DNA from: UBA1181 sp963654355
GTDB lineage: Bacteria > Bacteroidota > Bacteroidia > Bacteroidales > Paludibacteraceae
Assembly (NCBI GenBank): GCA_963654355.1
Contig: CAVKBM010000001.1
Span: forward strand, 1-64,000
Reading direction: 5' to 3'
DNA length: 64,000 bases
Below the pieces are notes generated by a model that searched no databases, was not told the DNA's origin, and saw only the letters and a list, made by a program, of their open reading frames with translations. Shown one piece after another: positions 35,023 to 43,505 of the stretch (position 1 is its first letter; the number at the start of each line of letters is the position of its first letter). The position numbers were made by a program, and so were the translations under genes.

Positions 35023-35613
35023 TTATTTATGTTTCTTCTCGTACTCTTCAATCAAAGACTTCTTGCTCAACAAATAGTCGATATCATCGTAACCATTCAT
35101 CAGACATTCCTTCTTGTAGGCATTGATCTCAAATTTCTCACTCTTGCCAGTAGCCAAATTGGTAACCGTCTGATTAGGCAAGTCAACCTTCACCTTCATC
35201 TTAGGATTCGCCTTGATGCTTGCGAAGAGTTCTGCGAGGAATTGTTCTGAAACGACCACAGGCAACACAAAGTTGTTCAACTCGTTGTTTTTGTGTATAT
35301 CGGCGAAAAAACTTGAGATTACGACACGGAATCCATATCCTGCGATAGCCCAGGCAGCATGCTCTCGGCTACTTCCACTTCCGAAGTTCTTTCCCGCTAC
35401 GAGGATGCAACCGCTATAGGTAGGGTCATTCAAGACGAAACTTTTGATTGGATTTCCATCTTTGTCATATCTCCAATCTCGGAAGAGATTATCTCCAAAT
35501 CCCGCTTTGTCTGTTGCTTTCAAAAAACGAGCTGGAATGATCTGGTCGGTGTCCACATTCTCTAATGGCAGAGGAATGCAGCTACTCGTGATTATATCAA
35601 ATTTTTGTTTCAT
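35023..35613 (-). CDS. leuD: 3-isopropylmalate dehydratase small subunit
   Basis: 196 residues, swivel domain of isopropylmalate isomerase. IPLPLENVDTDQIIPARFLK, ILVAGKNFGSGSSREHAAWA (substrate-binding GSGSSREHA) and FGFRVVISSFFADI-like sequence are diagnostic. It lies 26 bp after leuC and acts with it. Confidence 0.96.
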   Translation of the reverse strand: MKQKFDIITSSCIPLPLENVDTDQIIPARFLKATDKAGFGDNLFRDWRYDKDGNPIKSFVLNDPTYSGCILVAGKNFGSGSSREHAAWAIAGYGFRVVISSFFADIHKNNELNNFVLPVVVSEQFLAELFASIKANPKMKVKVDLPNQTVTNLATGKSEKFEINAYKKECLMNGYDDIDYLLSKKSLIEEYEKKHK

Positions 35614-35639
35614 TGTTTTTCTCTTTTGTGGTTTTCGAC

Positions 35640-37034
35640 TTAAATCAATGTGCGTGGGTCAGTGATAACACCCGTGATGGCTGCAGCAGCGGCTACTAAT
35701 GGACTTGCTAAGACCGTGCGAGCGCCTGGACCTTGACGGCCCTCAAAATTACGGTTTGAAGTAGAAACGCTCAACTTCCCTGCTGGAATCTTATCGTCAT
35801 TCATAGCCAAACATGCTGAACACCCTGGTTGGCGAAGTTGGAAACCTGCTTCCTCAAAGATCTTGTCCAACCCTTCTTCTCTGATCTGCTTATCAACCAT
35901 CCACGATCCTGGCACTAACCAACATGTGATGTTCTCAGCCTTCTTCTTTCCCTTCACGATAGAAGCGAAAGCACGGAAATCTTCGATACGACCGTTCGTA
36001 CATGAACCACAGAACACATAGTCGACCTTCTTTCCTATAAGGCTATCGCCAGGAGCAAATCCCATATAGTCTAAACTCTTTTTGAAAGAAATCTGACCTG
36101 CCGCATCGATAGTGTCCAAAGTTGGAATGTGTTGAGAGATACCCATGCCCATACCTGGATTTGTTCCATAGGTAACCATTGGTTCAATATCAGCAGCATC
36201 AAAGTTGATTTCCTTATCAAATACTGCATCATCTCCACTTTTCAAGGTTCTCCAGAATGCAACAGCTTTATCCCAGTCTGCACCCTTAGGAGCGTACTCA
36301 CGTCCCTTCAAATACTCAAATGTTGTCTCGTCCGGAGCGATAAATCCTCCACGAGCACCCATCTCAATAGTCAAATTGCTGAGGGTTAAACGACCTTCCA
36401 TCGTGAGGTTCTTCACAACAGATCCCGAGTATTCTACAAAATAACCTGTAGCACCAGAAGTTGTCATCTTACTCATGATATAGAGAGCAACGTCTTTCGC
36501 TGTTACACCCTTCTTCAACTCACCGTTGATGTTGATTCTCATCGACTTTGGTTTTGATTGAAGGATGCACTGGCTCGCCATTACCATCTCAACCTCAGAA
36601 GTACCGATACCGAATGCAACTGCACCCATAGCACCATGAGTTGAGGTATGAGAGTCTCCACATACGATGGTCATACCAGGCAAAGAAAGACCACGTTCTG
36701 GACCAACCACATGAATTACACCATTATGATCGTTCAACATTCCGAAATGCGTCAAGCCGAAGTCTGCAGCATTCTTAGCAAGCGTGTCGACCTGCTTTCT
36801 TGAAATAGGATCTTCAATAGGCTTATCCTGATCATGTGTAGGCGTGTTGTGATCTGGCATACAGAAAATCTGCTTAGGACGGAAACATTTCAGTCCTCTT
36901 TCGCGCATGCCCGTAAAAGCCTGTGGAGAGGTAACCTCATGACAGTAAAGGCGGTCGATGTAGAGTTGCGTAGGACCGTCGACTACTTGAGAAACCACAT
37001 GTGAATCCCAGATTTTATCGAATAACGTGTTCAT
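35640..37034 (-). CDS. leuC: 3-isopropylmalate dehydratase large subunit
   Basis: 464-residue aconitase-family 4Fe-4S enzyme. VDGPTQLYIDRLYCHEVTSP, VCGDSHTSTHGAMGAVAFGI, VFCGSCTNGRIEDFR (first cluster Cys) and PGCSACLAMNDDKI (the other two Cys) are visible. The complex isomerises 2- to 3-isopropylmalate and, in relatives, citramalate to 3-methylmalate. Confidence 0.97.
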   Translation of the reverse strand: MNTLFDKIWDSHVVSQVVDGPTQLYIDRLYCHEVTSPQAFTGMRERGLKCFRPKQIFCMPDHNTPTHDQDKPIEDPISRKQVDTLAKNAADFGLTHFGMLNDHNGVIHVVGPERGLSLPGMTIVCGDSHTSTHGAMGAVAFGIGTSEVEMVMASQCILQSKPKSMRININGELKKGVTAKDVALYIMSKMTTSGATGYFVEYSGSVVKNLTMEGRLTLSNLTIEMGARGGFIAPDETTFEYLKGREYAPKGADWDKAVAFWRTLKSGDDAVFDKEINFDAADIEPMVTYGTNPGMGMGISQHIPTLDTIDAAGQISFKKSLDYMGFAPGDSLIGKKVDYVFCGSCTNGRIEDFRAFASIVKGKKKAENITCWLVPGSWMVDKQIREEGLDKIFEEAGFQLRQPGCSACLAMNDDKIPAGKLSVSTSNRNFEGRQGPGARTVLASPLVAAAAAITGVITDPRTLI

Positions 37035-37087
37035 ATTGGTTAGAAATTATACAGTATAAACTCTTATTATATTAGGACAATATTATC

Positions 37088-38581
37088 TTACATAAATTTG
37101 TTGAGCGCATCAACGTAAGCTTGAAGAGAACCTTCAACAATGTCTGTGCTTGCTCCGAATCCAAAGTAGACATGTCCATCGCACTCTACCTGCATGTGTA
37201 TCTTCGCTACATCATTGCTTCCCTTATTGATTGATTGGATTGTGAACTCGCTGAGTGTCATCTTTTTACCTAAGATTTTCTTTAATGCATTGATAGTAGC
37301 GTCTACAGGACCATTACCCGTAGCCACAGCCGTTTTCTTCTCGCCATGAACCGTTAAGCCCAAGTCTGCCGTATGCTCAACATCCTTACCTGCGTTAACA
37401 CGGAGATAGTCTATCTCTATAGCCTTTCCGCCATCACCTCTCGCACCCATCAAGATACGAATGTCATCATCGTGAATCTCCTTCTTTTTATCCGCCAAGA
37501 CAAGGAACTCCTTGTATATCTCATCCAACTTCTCATCGCTGACAGTGTATCCCATCACGTTGAGACGATGGCGAAGAGCGGCACGACCGCTACGAGCTGT
37601 TAAGACAATCAAGTTATTGTCTATCCCGACATCCTTTGGATCCATAATCTCATAGGTGCAAAGATTCTTTAACACCCCATCTTGGTGGATTCCCGACGAA
37701 TGAGAAAAAGCATTTCGACCAACGATAGCCTTGTTCATTTGAATAGGCATGTTCATCAAATTGGAAACGATGCGACTTGTATGATAAATCTGCTTCGTAT
37801 CGATTTCTGTGTCAATATTCAAACCTTTGTGGCATCGGAGAGCCATCACAACCTCCTCTAAAGAGGTGTTACCTGCACGCTCGCCCACTCCGTTGATTGT
37901 AACCTCGACCTGACGAGCTCCAGCCAAAACACCCGCTAAAGTATTAGCCGTTGCCATACCTAAGTCATTGTGGCAGTGAGTTGAAATCGTAGCCTTATGC
38001 ACTCCATCAACGTGCTCCATCAAATATTGTATCTTTGCGGCGAACTCTTGAGGGAGACAATAACCCGTAGTGTCTGGAATATTGACAACCGTAGCGCCCG
38101 CCTTGATGACAGCCTCGACCACGCGAGCCAAATATTCATTATCGGTGCGTCCTGCATCCTCGCAGTAAAACTCCACATCCTCAACATATTTCTTAGCATA
38201 CTTGGTCGCTGCGATTGCACGCTCTAAAATATCCTCTCTGTTGGAATTGAATTTATAACGGATATGCTGGTCGGACGTACCAATACCCGTGTGGATACGT
38301 TTACGTTTGGCATATTGCAACGCTTCGCTCGCCACATCAATGTCTTTTTGAACACTACGAGTAAGCGCGCAAACGACAGGATTAGAGACGACCTTTGATA
38401 TTTCGACCACAGAGTTGAAGTCGCCTGGACTTGAGATAGGGAAACCCGCCTCTATCACATCGACGCCCAAAGCCTCCAATGCACGTGCAACCTCTAACTT
38501 TTCCACTGTGCTCAGTTGACAACCAGGCACCTGCTCACCATCTCTCAGGGTAGTGTCGAATATATATAATCTGTCTGCCAT
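37088..38581 (-). CDS. leuA: 2-isopropylmalate synthase
   Basis: First committed step of leucine synthesis. 497 residues. LYIFDTTLRDGEQVPGCQLS, EAGFPISSPGDF, HCHNDLGMATANTLAGVLAG (metal-binding His), VEVTINGVGERAGNTSLEE and NAFSHSSGIHQDG are standard for the short bacterial LeuA group. The C-terminal domain, GKKMTLSEFTIQSINKGSND, is the leucine-responsive regulatory domain. It is the first structural gene of the operon and follows a leader peptide and an attenuator. Confidence 0.96.
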   Translation of the reverse strand: MADRLYIFDTTLRDGEQVPGCQLSTVEKLEVARALEALGVDVIEAGFPISSPGDFNSVVEISKVVSNPVVCALTRSVQKDIDVASEALQYAKRKRIHTGIGTSDQHIRYKFNSNREDILERAIAATKYAKKYVEDVEFYCEDAGRTDNEYLARVVEAVIKAGATVVNIPDTTGYCLPQEFAAKIQYLMEHVDGVHKATISTHCHNDLGMATANTLAGVLAGARQVEVTINGVGERAGNTSLEEVVMALRCHKGLNIDTEIDTKQIYHTSRIVSNLMNMPIQMNKAIVGRNAFSHSSGIHQDGVLKNLCTYEIMDPKDVGIDNNLIVLTARSGRAALRHRLNVMGYTVSDEKLDEIYKEFLVLADKKKEIHDDDIRILMGARGDGGKAIEIDYLRVNAGKDVEHTADLGLTVHGEKKTAVATGNGPVDATINALKKILGKKMTLSEFTIQSINKGSNDVAKIHMQVECDGHVYFGFGASTDIVEGSLQAYVDALNKFM

Positions 38582-38652
38582 TATAGTATGTTTTTTTGTT
38601 ATTCGTTATTCATCGCTCAGCCTATTGGGCTATCGTCATCGGACACAGAGAC

Positions 38653-38727
38653 AAAAAAAAACCTCTCTCACAAGGGAAGTGAGAAAGGCTTTGTCTCTAT
38701 CTTTTTTAGCATACATTCCTCACTTCC
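38653..38727 (-). promoter_or_regulatory. Transcription attenuator of the leu operon
   Basis: On the minus strand a 10-bp stem (38662-38671 with 38679-38688, one wobble pair) is followed by T9, a classic terminator. The 9-nt segment GGAAGTGAG at the end of the leader peptide (38719-38727) is exactly complementary to the 5' arm CTCACTTCC (38675-38683), so an antiterminator competes with the terminator. The leader stop codon lies within the antiterminator strand, so a ribosome that finishes the peptide masks it. Confidence 0.85.
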
Positions 38728-38788
38728 TCAAGCAACGCAAGAGAAGCAACAAGGAAATAATGTTAATATTTGAAATTCTGTAATCCAT
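38720..38788 (-). CDS. Leu/Ile-rich leader peptide of the leu operon
   Basis: A 22-codon frame encoding MDYRISNINIISLLLLLRCL then RK. Five consecutive Leu codons (TTG TTG CTT CTC TTG), a sixth Leu and four Ile codons make it a typical ribosome-mediated attenuation leader. It lies between the predicted promoter and the terminator, 139 bp before the leuA start. The Ile codons fit an operon that also encodes a probable citramalate synthase for isoleucine. Not itself a functional protein; its translation is the sensor. Confidence 0.85.
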   Translation of the reverse strand: MDYRISNINIISLLLLLRCLRK

Positions 38789-38884
38789 AACAATACGCAC
38801 TCATTTTGCTGTGTCTACTGTATTATATTAGTCTTTCAGACGCTAGCGAACATCCAAGCTCCCTAACTCCATTTCTTAGTAGTG

Positions 38885-38916
38885 CGAAATTAATGCGTTT
38901 CGCGCTTATCTGCAAA
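38885..38916 (-). promoter_or_regulatory. Promoter of the leu operon
   Basis: Minus-strand -33 TTTG (38913-38916) and -7 TAATTTCG (38885-38892; one base off TAnnTTTG) separated by 20 bp. It starts about 20 bp beyond the argB stop and would give a roughly 90-nt leader before the leader-peptide ATG. Confidence 0.6.
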
Positions 38917-38934
38917 TTTTTCAGAATAAATTTA

Positions 38935-39702
38935 CTATTTCACCACCGTTCCCGTATTGCCGCCAATCTGACCTGCTTCGGTGATGACAACCTCTTTTAC
39001 ACCAGCATCAATGGCAGCAAAAGCATTCTCCAATTTTGGAATCATTCCGCCTTGGATAATCTCCTGTTCTACATACTTTACAAACAAATCCTTTGTAATT
39101 TCTGGAATGACACTATCATCATCGTTGGCATCCATTAAAACACCCTTTTTCTCGAAACAGTAAACCAACGTAACATCAAAATGCTTGGCTAATGCTTTAG
39201 CAGCTTCACCTGCAATCGTATCTGCGTTAGTATTCAACAAATTACCCTTCTTATCATGTGTGAGCGGAGCCAAAACGGGAACAACCCCCTTTTTAATCAA
39301 ATCGGAGAGTAAATCGGCATCCACTTTCTTCACATCACCCACAAAGCCATAGTCGACTTCCTTGACTGGTCTTTTGTCCGACTGCATATAATTCATATCA
39401 GCTCCTGTCAGTCCTAAAGCATTGATATTCAAGGCCTGAAGTTTAGCGACAATCGTCTTATTGACTAAACCGCCATAAACCATTGTAACCACACGAAGCA
39501 TATCGGCATCCGTAATACGTCTACCATTCACCATTTTGCTTTCTATTCCCAACTGAGCCGCCAAAGCCGTAGCCGAGCGCCCACCCCCATGCACCAACAC
39601 CTTATACCCTTCTATCTTTGAGAAACGATCAAGGAGAGCGAACAAAGTATCTTGCTCTTCAACAATCTTACCGCCAACCTTTATTAAAGTCAATTTTTCC
39701 AT
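38935..39702 (-). CDS. argB: Acetylglutamate kinase
   Basis: Phosphorylates N-acetylglutamate in arginine synthesis. About 255 residues from the ATG at 39702 (MEKLTLIKVGGKIVEEQDTL); an ATG fifteen codons upstream lies in the mscL-argB spacer and is not favoured. Amino-acid-kinase motifs are LIKVGGKIVEE, VLVHGGGRSATALAAQLG, RITDADMLRVVTMVYGG and NTNADTIAGEAAKAL. The end QIGGNTGTVVK matches the family. It is upstream of, but separately promoted from, the leu operon. Confidence 0.94.
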   Translation of the reverse strand: MEKLTLIKVGGKIVEEQDTLFALLDRFSKIEGYKVLVHGGGRSATALAAQLGIESKMVNGRRITDADMLRVVTMVYGGLVNKTIVAKLQALNINALGLTGADMNYMQSDKRPVKEVDYGFVGDVKKVDADLLSDLIKKGVVPVLAPLTHDKKGNLLNTNADTIAGEAAKALAKHFDVTLVYCFEKKGVLMDANDDDSVIPEITKDLFVKYVEQEIIQGGMIPKLENAFAAIDAGVKEVVITEAGQIGGNTGTVVK

Positions 39703-39735
39703 TTTGTATTCTATTATGATAGTATGAAAAGAGAA

Positions 39736-39773
39736 AGACCGCAGCACCTCATTGGCATAAGGAGCGACGGTCT
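39736..39773 (-). terminator. Probable terminator of mscL
   Basis: AGACCG / CGGTCT outer arms with an imperfect inner stem; on the minus strand it is followed by TTCTCTTTT. It lies about 35 bp past the mscL stop. Confidence 0.5.
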
Positions 39774-39806
39774 GTTTTTACTTCCATAAAATTGATCACC
39801 TCATTC

Positions 39807-40253
39807 TTATTTGTTCTTCAACAAATCACGAATTTCAGTTAACAACAATTCTTCTTTAGAAGGCGTAGGTTCTGGTGCCGGAGCAGCAGGAGCCTCTTCT
39901 TTCTTCTTCTTCAAGGAGTTAAGCAACTTGATGAACAAGAAGATACAGAAGGCGACGATGATGAAATCAAACAACACCTGGAGGAAATTACCAAAACTCA
40001 ACACCGCAACACCAGCCTCCTGAGCCTTTGCCAGGGTGTCATAAATTTCCACTTCGCGACCGCCCAACTGAACGAACCAGTTTGTAAAATCAACGCCACC
40101 CGTCGCCAACGAAATCAAAGGCATAAAAATATCTGAAACCAACGAAGTAACGATCTTGCCGAAAGCACCACCGATGATCACACCGACTGCCATATCGATT
40201 ACATTACCACGAACCGCAAACTCTTTGAACTCTGACAAAAATTTACTCTTCAT
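39807..40253 (-). CDS. mscL: Large-conductance mechanosensitive channel
   Basis: 148 residues. EFAVRGNVIDMAVGVIIGGA is the pore-lining TM1 with its glycine/alanine packing, and FLQVLFDFIIVAFCIFLFIKL is TM2. A Pro/Ala-rich linker (APAAPAPEPTPS) joins the C-terminal helix LLTEIRDLLKN. Homopentameric inner-membrane valve for hypo-osmotic shock. Confidence 0.96.
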   Translation of the reverse strand: MKSKFLSEFKEFAVRGNVIDMAVGVIIGGAFGKIVTSLVSDIFMPLISLATGGVDFTNWFVQLGGREVEIYDTLAKAQEAGVAVLSFGNFLQVLFDFIIVAFCIFLFIKLLNSLKKKKEEAPAAPAPEPTPSKEELLLTEIRDLLKNK

Positions 40254-40291
40254 TTTCTTTCGTATTTATTATTCTCTACTCGTTTTCCCTA

Positions 40292-40299
40292 CAAAATTA
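40292..40299 (-). promoter_or_regulatory. -7 element of mscL
   Basis: TAATTTTG on the minus strand, 39 bp upstream of the mscL ATG. Confidence 0.45.
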
Positions 40300-40331
40300 G
40301 TTTTTTTTGATGGAGAGACAAACAACGCACT

Positions 40332-41216
40332 TTATTTATTCAATCCAAGAGCCTCTATTATATCATTCTTCATGAAAGGCTTTATTTCATCGAAAGGAAC
40401 GACAAAGGAAGGATCTCCGTAGCAATAAGGGGCGATAGCGTATATCCCATAATTGAAAACCGCACCTTCTGCGGTGAAATACGGACAATTAGAAGGCACT
40501 CCCACAGGCTCAATGATTATCTCTTCTAATTCCTTGTCTGAAATCGGAGTCTTTCCATCCTCGGAGAAGTATAACTTCAAATACTTCACCATCAACTTTT
40601 TAAATGATCTTGACTGAGTGTCCTTGAAACAATTCCAAGAGATTCTCTGCAAAGGATTTTTCAGAAAAGTGGTTCCAACAGAACCATACGAACCATGAGC
40701 AGCACCACGAGGAAATTCAACACCACTTGAAAGGAATGACACAAAATTATGATTATCTGCAACTTTTCTTATTTCCAAACCATATTCTTCTCTATCCTTA
40801 AAAGAAGAAGCATATACGTTTTCAACAAAAGCAGACACCTTATTTATATCTTTCTCGCCAAGAATGGATTTTCCCTCATTTGACCATAAAACGTTATTAA
40901 CCACAAAATTACGAATTGAATCTGCCAAAACCGAATTTTCATTTGATATGGGATACTCAAAATATAGCGAATAGTTCGTTGAATCACCCTCGTTGGTCAT
41001 ATCGGGCACCTTATTAACTATACGGACAGAATCTACAAGCAAAAAGCCTGATACAGACTCGGGCGACTCTTCTACGACAACAGCTTCAACAGAGTCTATT
41101 TCAGCCAATTCCGTACTATCAATCTCTGAAGACTGGCTATTTTCAACGTTTTTTGAGCTACATGAAGTAAGAGACATTGCAGCCACCAATAGAAATAAGT
41201 TCGATATTTTTTTCAT
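40332..41216 (-). CDS. Lipoprotein with DUF3298/RsiV-like domain
   Basis: 294 residues from the ATG at 41216. The signal peptide MKKISNLFLLVAAMSLTSC ends in a lipobox (SLTSC), followed by an acidic Ser/Glu-rich linker. The folded part has the order of DUF3298 (RsiV-type) proteins: YSLYFEYPISNE near the start, FVSFLSSGVEFPRGAAHGS in the centre and AEGAVFNYGIYAIAPYCYGD with a final FVVPFDEIKPFM. RsiV-like domains occur in anti-sigma factors and lysozyme-binding proteins; no anti-sigma region is present here, so only the domain is assigned. An upstream start at 41291 would precede the signal peptide with 25 odd residues and is rejected. Confidence 0.75.
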   Translation of the reverse strand: MKKISNLFLLVAAMSLTSCSSKNVENSQSSEIDSTELAEIDSVEAVVVEESPESVSGFLLVDSVRIVNKVPDMTNEGDSTNYSLYFEYPISNENSVLADSIRNFVVNNVLWSNEGKSILGEKDINKVSAFVENVYASSFKDREEYGLEIRKVADNHNFVSFLSSGVEFPRGAAHGSYGSVGTTFLKNPLQRISWNCFKDTQSRSFKKLMVKYLKLYFSEDGKTPISDKELEEIIIEPVGVPSNCPYFTAEGAVFNYGIYAIAPYCYGDPSFVVPFDEIKPFMKNDIIEALGLNK

Positions 41217-41270
41217 AATTGTAATTTTATGGTGCAAAAAAAAGATATTCTTGTCTGATTTACAAATAAA

Positions 41271-41302
41271 AAGGCTGATGTCGCAAGACACCAGCCTTTT
41301 TT
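41271..41302. terminator. Terminator between the lipoprotein and ABM-like genes
   Basis: AAGGCTGATGTC / GACACCAGCCTT stem (one mismatch) with a GCAA loop, flanked by A and T runs. It ends transcription of the upstream minus-strand ABM-like gene and could also act on the plus strand. Confidence 0.75.
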
Positions 41303-41326
41303 CCTTTACTCAGATGAATATCTGAA

Positions 41327-41623
41327 CTATCCAGCCACTGTGAAGATGCGTACCTCAGGATCAGCCTGGAAATAGGGAGACAGACCCGTCACCACATCAT
41401 TGGTAAACATTGCTGACTTGAGGTAAGCAGCAGCATGCTCGGCTGAGTCAAAGCCGTGGAGAACCTGCACGTCCTCGTCGCATACCAACAAGTTCTTCGT
41501 CATAGCACCCTCTATGGTATCGAGGAATGGTTGGCGATAGTCAAAATACACCTTTGCCGCATTTGGGCGGTCATTCTCTTTGATCTTCATCGTGATCTGA
41601 AGATAAGCTTTTACTTCGTTCAT
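41327..41623 (-). CDS. Small dimeric alpha/beta-barrel (ABM-like) protein
   Basis: 98 residues of a Bacteroidota family with a ferredoxin-like alpha/beta fold, similar in pattern to antibiotic-biosynthesis-monooxygenase domains: VKAYLQITMKIKENDRPNAA, YFDYRQPFLDTIEGAMTKNL, VQVLHGFDSAEHAAAYLKSA. Such proteins dimerise and often bind heme or small phenolic compounds, but no function is established here. It is divergent from an AraC regulator, with candidate operator repeats in the 222-bp gap, so inducible expression is likely. Confidence 0.6.
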   Translation of the reverse strand: MNEVKAYLQITMKIKENDRPNAAKVYFDYRQPFLDTIEGAMTKNLLVCDEDVQVLHGFDSAEHAAAYLKSAMFTNDVVTGLSPYFQADPEVRIFTVAG

Positions 41624-41684
41624 AGTACCTTTCTTTAATTGTTGTTTTTATAATCCTTTTACGTCCATTCCCTTTGGACGATTG

Positions 41685-41692
41685 CAAAATTA
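41685..41692 (-). promoter_or_regulatory. -7 element of the ABM-like gene
   Basis: TAATTTTG on the minus strand, 62 bp upstream of the start codon. Confidence 0.5.
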
Positions 41693-41733
41693 GGACCTTT
41701 CTTTAGCAACGTCTTTGTAAATTCATACATTGA

Positions 41734-41810
41734 AATGGTAAATTTGAGAAAAGTATTTTGCGACGTAGAGAAGAAAGTATAATTTTACCATTGCTAATAC
41801 ATAATTTACC
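41734..41810. promoter_or_regulatory. Candidate AraC operator cluster
   Basis: Three copies of a GGTAAAT-type half-site: AATGGTAAATT (41734-41744) forward, and AATTTTACCATT (41781-41792) and AATTTACC (41803-41810) reversed. The last two are direct repeats of about 22-bp spacing, a spacing typical of AraC-family sites. They lie in the divergent gap upstream of the -7 element of the ABM-like gene. Confidence 0.45.
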
Positions 41811-41845
41811 TTTCGGATTCCCGATTCTATAGGAAAAACAACAAA

Positions 41846-42745
41846 ATGAAGAAAGAAGACATAGACACATACAAGATTGAAAAGAACAGACACTCGGGAC
41901 TAGAATTAGAACTGCACTTCATGCCAAAGTTCTTCCACGAAAACGGATGCGGCTCAATGCCACCCCATTTGCACGAGTTCTACCAGATCATTTGGTTTCG
42001 CCATGGGCAGGGCAAACATCACGTGGATTTCGTCGACTACCCCATAACCGACAATACGATTTTTTTCATTGCTCCAGGACAGATTCATGCCTTCGACGGC
42101 AACGAGTCATTTGAAGGCGTCATCATCCTTTTCAATGCCAGCTTCCTCATGGACGAAGAGTCGAGCGAGAACATTTTCCTAAAATACAACGTGTTCAACG
42201 CCTACGACTCCCTCCCATACTACAAGGTGTCGAAGGAAGAAGAAGAGCGACTGATGCTCCTCGTCGACGAGATGAACCGCGAGTACTCACTCACCGAAAC
42301 TTTTGCCCATCGCGACTACATGCAATACCTCGTGCGACTCTTTTTGATAAGAGTGCAACGGTGCGGAGAGAGAAAGGAGATACCACCGCTCGATGTGGCG
42401 AGTGTGGCGAACCGAACGTTTGTACGCTTCCGCCAAATGTTGGAGCAAAACTTCCACCACATGCATACCGTACAAGAGTATGCTAGCCTGCTGAGCGTCT
42501 CCTCGCGCACACTCACCAAGTATGTCGCCCAAAGTACCTACCGCTCACCACTGCAGATGATCAACGACCGCATCGTGTTAGAAGCAAAACGTCAACTACT
42601 CCACACACCAATGAGTATCAAGGAAATAGGCTACCAACTCGGCTTCGACGATCCATCGTACTTCGTGAAATTCTTCAAACGACTGACTGGCCAAATGCCA
42701 GGTGAGTTCCGTAATGCAAACGATACAAAACAACATAATGTATAA
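41846..42745 (+). CDS. AraC-family regulator with cupin sensor domain
   Basis: 299 residues. N-terminal cupin: MPPHLHEFYQIIWFRHGQGK holds the His residues and FIAPGQIHAFDG the second cupin strand. C-terminal AraC domain: YASLLSVSSRTLTKYVAQST, MSIKEIGYQLGFDDPSYFVK and RLTGQMPGEFR. It is divergent from the ABM-like gene and shares the operator-rich gap with it, so control of that gene and of itself is inferred. It ends 54 bp before queH. Confidence 0.88.
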   Translation: MKKEDIDTYKIEKNRHSGLELELHFMPKFFHENGCGSMPPHLHEFYQIIWFRHGQGKHHVDFVDYPITDNTIFFIAPGQIHAFDGNESFEGVIILFNASFLMDEESSENIFLKYNVFNAYDSLPYYKVSKEEEERLMLLVDEMNREYSLTETFAHRDYMQYLVRLFLIRVQRCGERKEIPPLDVASVANRTFVRFRQMLEQNFHHMHTVQEYASLLSVSSRTLTKYVAQSTYRSPLQMINDRIVLEAKRQLLHTPMSIKEIGYQLGFDDPSYFVKFFKRLTGQMPGEFRNANDTKQHNV

Positions 42746-42799
42746 ATGGCTTTGCACTCCCCACAACTTTTGTTGAGAAGCTGACTTTCTATCTTCAAA

Positions 42800-43432
42800 A
42801 TGAACAGAATAAACTACCAAAGGAAATTAGACAGACTGATCGAGTCTTACACTGGATCTGACGAACCTCCGACATTGCTGCTGCATTGCTGTTGCGGTCC
42901 GTGCAGTAGTTACACCTTAGAATATCTATCAGAACATTTTCAAATCACTGCTTTTTTCTACAACCCAAACATCGCTCCCCGAGAGGAATATGACCATCGA
43001 TTCTCAGAGTTTCGTAGGCTAATCAGCGAGATGCACACTAAATACCCTATCACAATCATCGAAGGTGAGTATCGTCCAAACGTATTCTATGAGGCTGTCA
43101 AAGGATTGGAGAAAGAGCCTGAGTTGGGCGAACGTTGCTTCGTATGCTATCGGTTGCGGATGGAAAGAACCGCCTATCTTGCACAAAAATTCAATTGCGA
43201 CTACTTTACAACGACACTAAGCATCAGTCCGAAAAAGAACGCAGATAAAATCAATGAAATAGGAGAATCATTATCAGAAATCTATCATGTAAAACACCTT
43301 CCATCTGATTTCAAACGAAAGAAAGGCTATGAGCGTTCGATCGTCATCACCCGCGAACATCAAATCTACCGACAGGATTATTGCGGATGTGTCTTCTCTA
43401 TGCGAAATAATTCTCTACATCAAACGAGATAG
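42800..43432 (+). CDS. queH: Epoxyqueuosine reductase QueH
   Basis: Non-cobalamin, Fe-S dependent reductase for the last step of tRNA queuosine synthesis. 210 residues. LLLHCCCGPCSSYTLEYL carries the tandem Cys, FFYNPNIAPREEYDHR the next conserved block, RCFVCYRLRMERTA another Cys pair and IYRQDYCGCVFS the C-terminal Cys pair. The full complement of metal-binding Cys is present. Confidence 0.93.
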   Translation: MNRINYQRKLDRLIESYTGSDEPPTLLLHCCCGPCSSYTLEYLSEHFQITAFFYNPNIAPREEYDHRFSEFRRLISEMHTKYPITIIEGEYRPNVFYEAVKGLEKEPELGERCFVCYRLRMERTAYLAQKFNCDYFTTTLSISPKKNADKINEIGESLSEIYHVKHLPSDFKRKKGYERSIVITREHQIYRQDYCGCVFSMRNNSLHQTR

Positions 43433-43433
43433 C

Positions 43434-43469
43434 AAAAAGTGGAGACTGACCAACTCGGTCAACCTCCAC
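43434..43469 (-). terminator. Terminator of the pectin-lyase pair
   Basis: GTGGAG / CTCCAC and TGACC / GGTCA arms with a short internal mismatch and an AACTC loop. On the minus strand it is followed by T5, 37 bp past the rhamnogalacturonan lyase stop. Confidence 0.75.
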
Positions 43470-43505
43470 CTCCTACATGAAAAAAATTATTCTTATTGTC
43501 TGTTT

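Noticed and set aside
38553..38783. Plus-strand small frames across the leu leader
   Set aside because: They are antisense to the attenuator; the minus-strand leader peptide and paired stems explain the region better.
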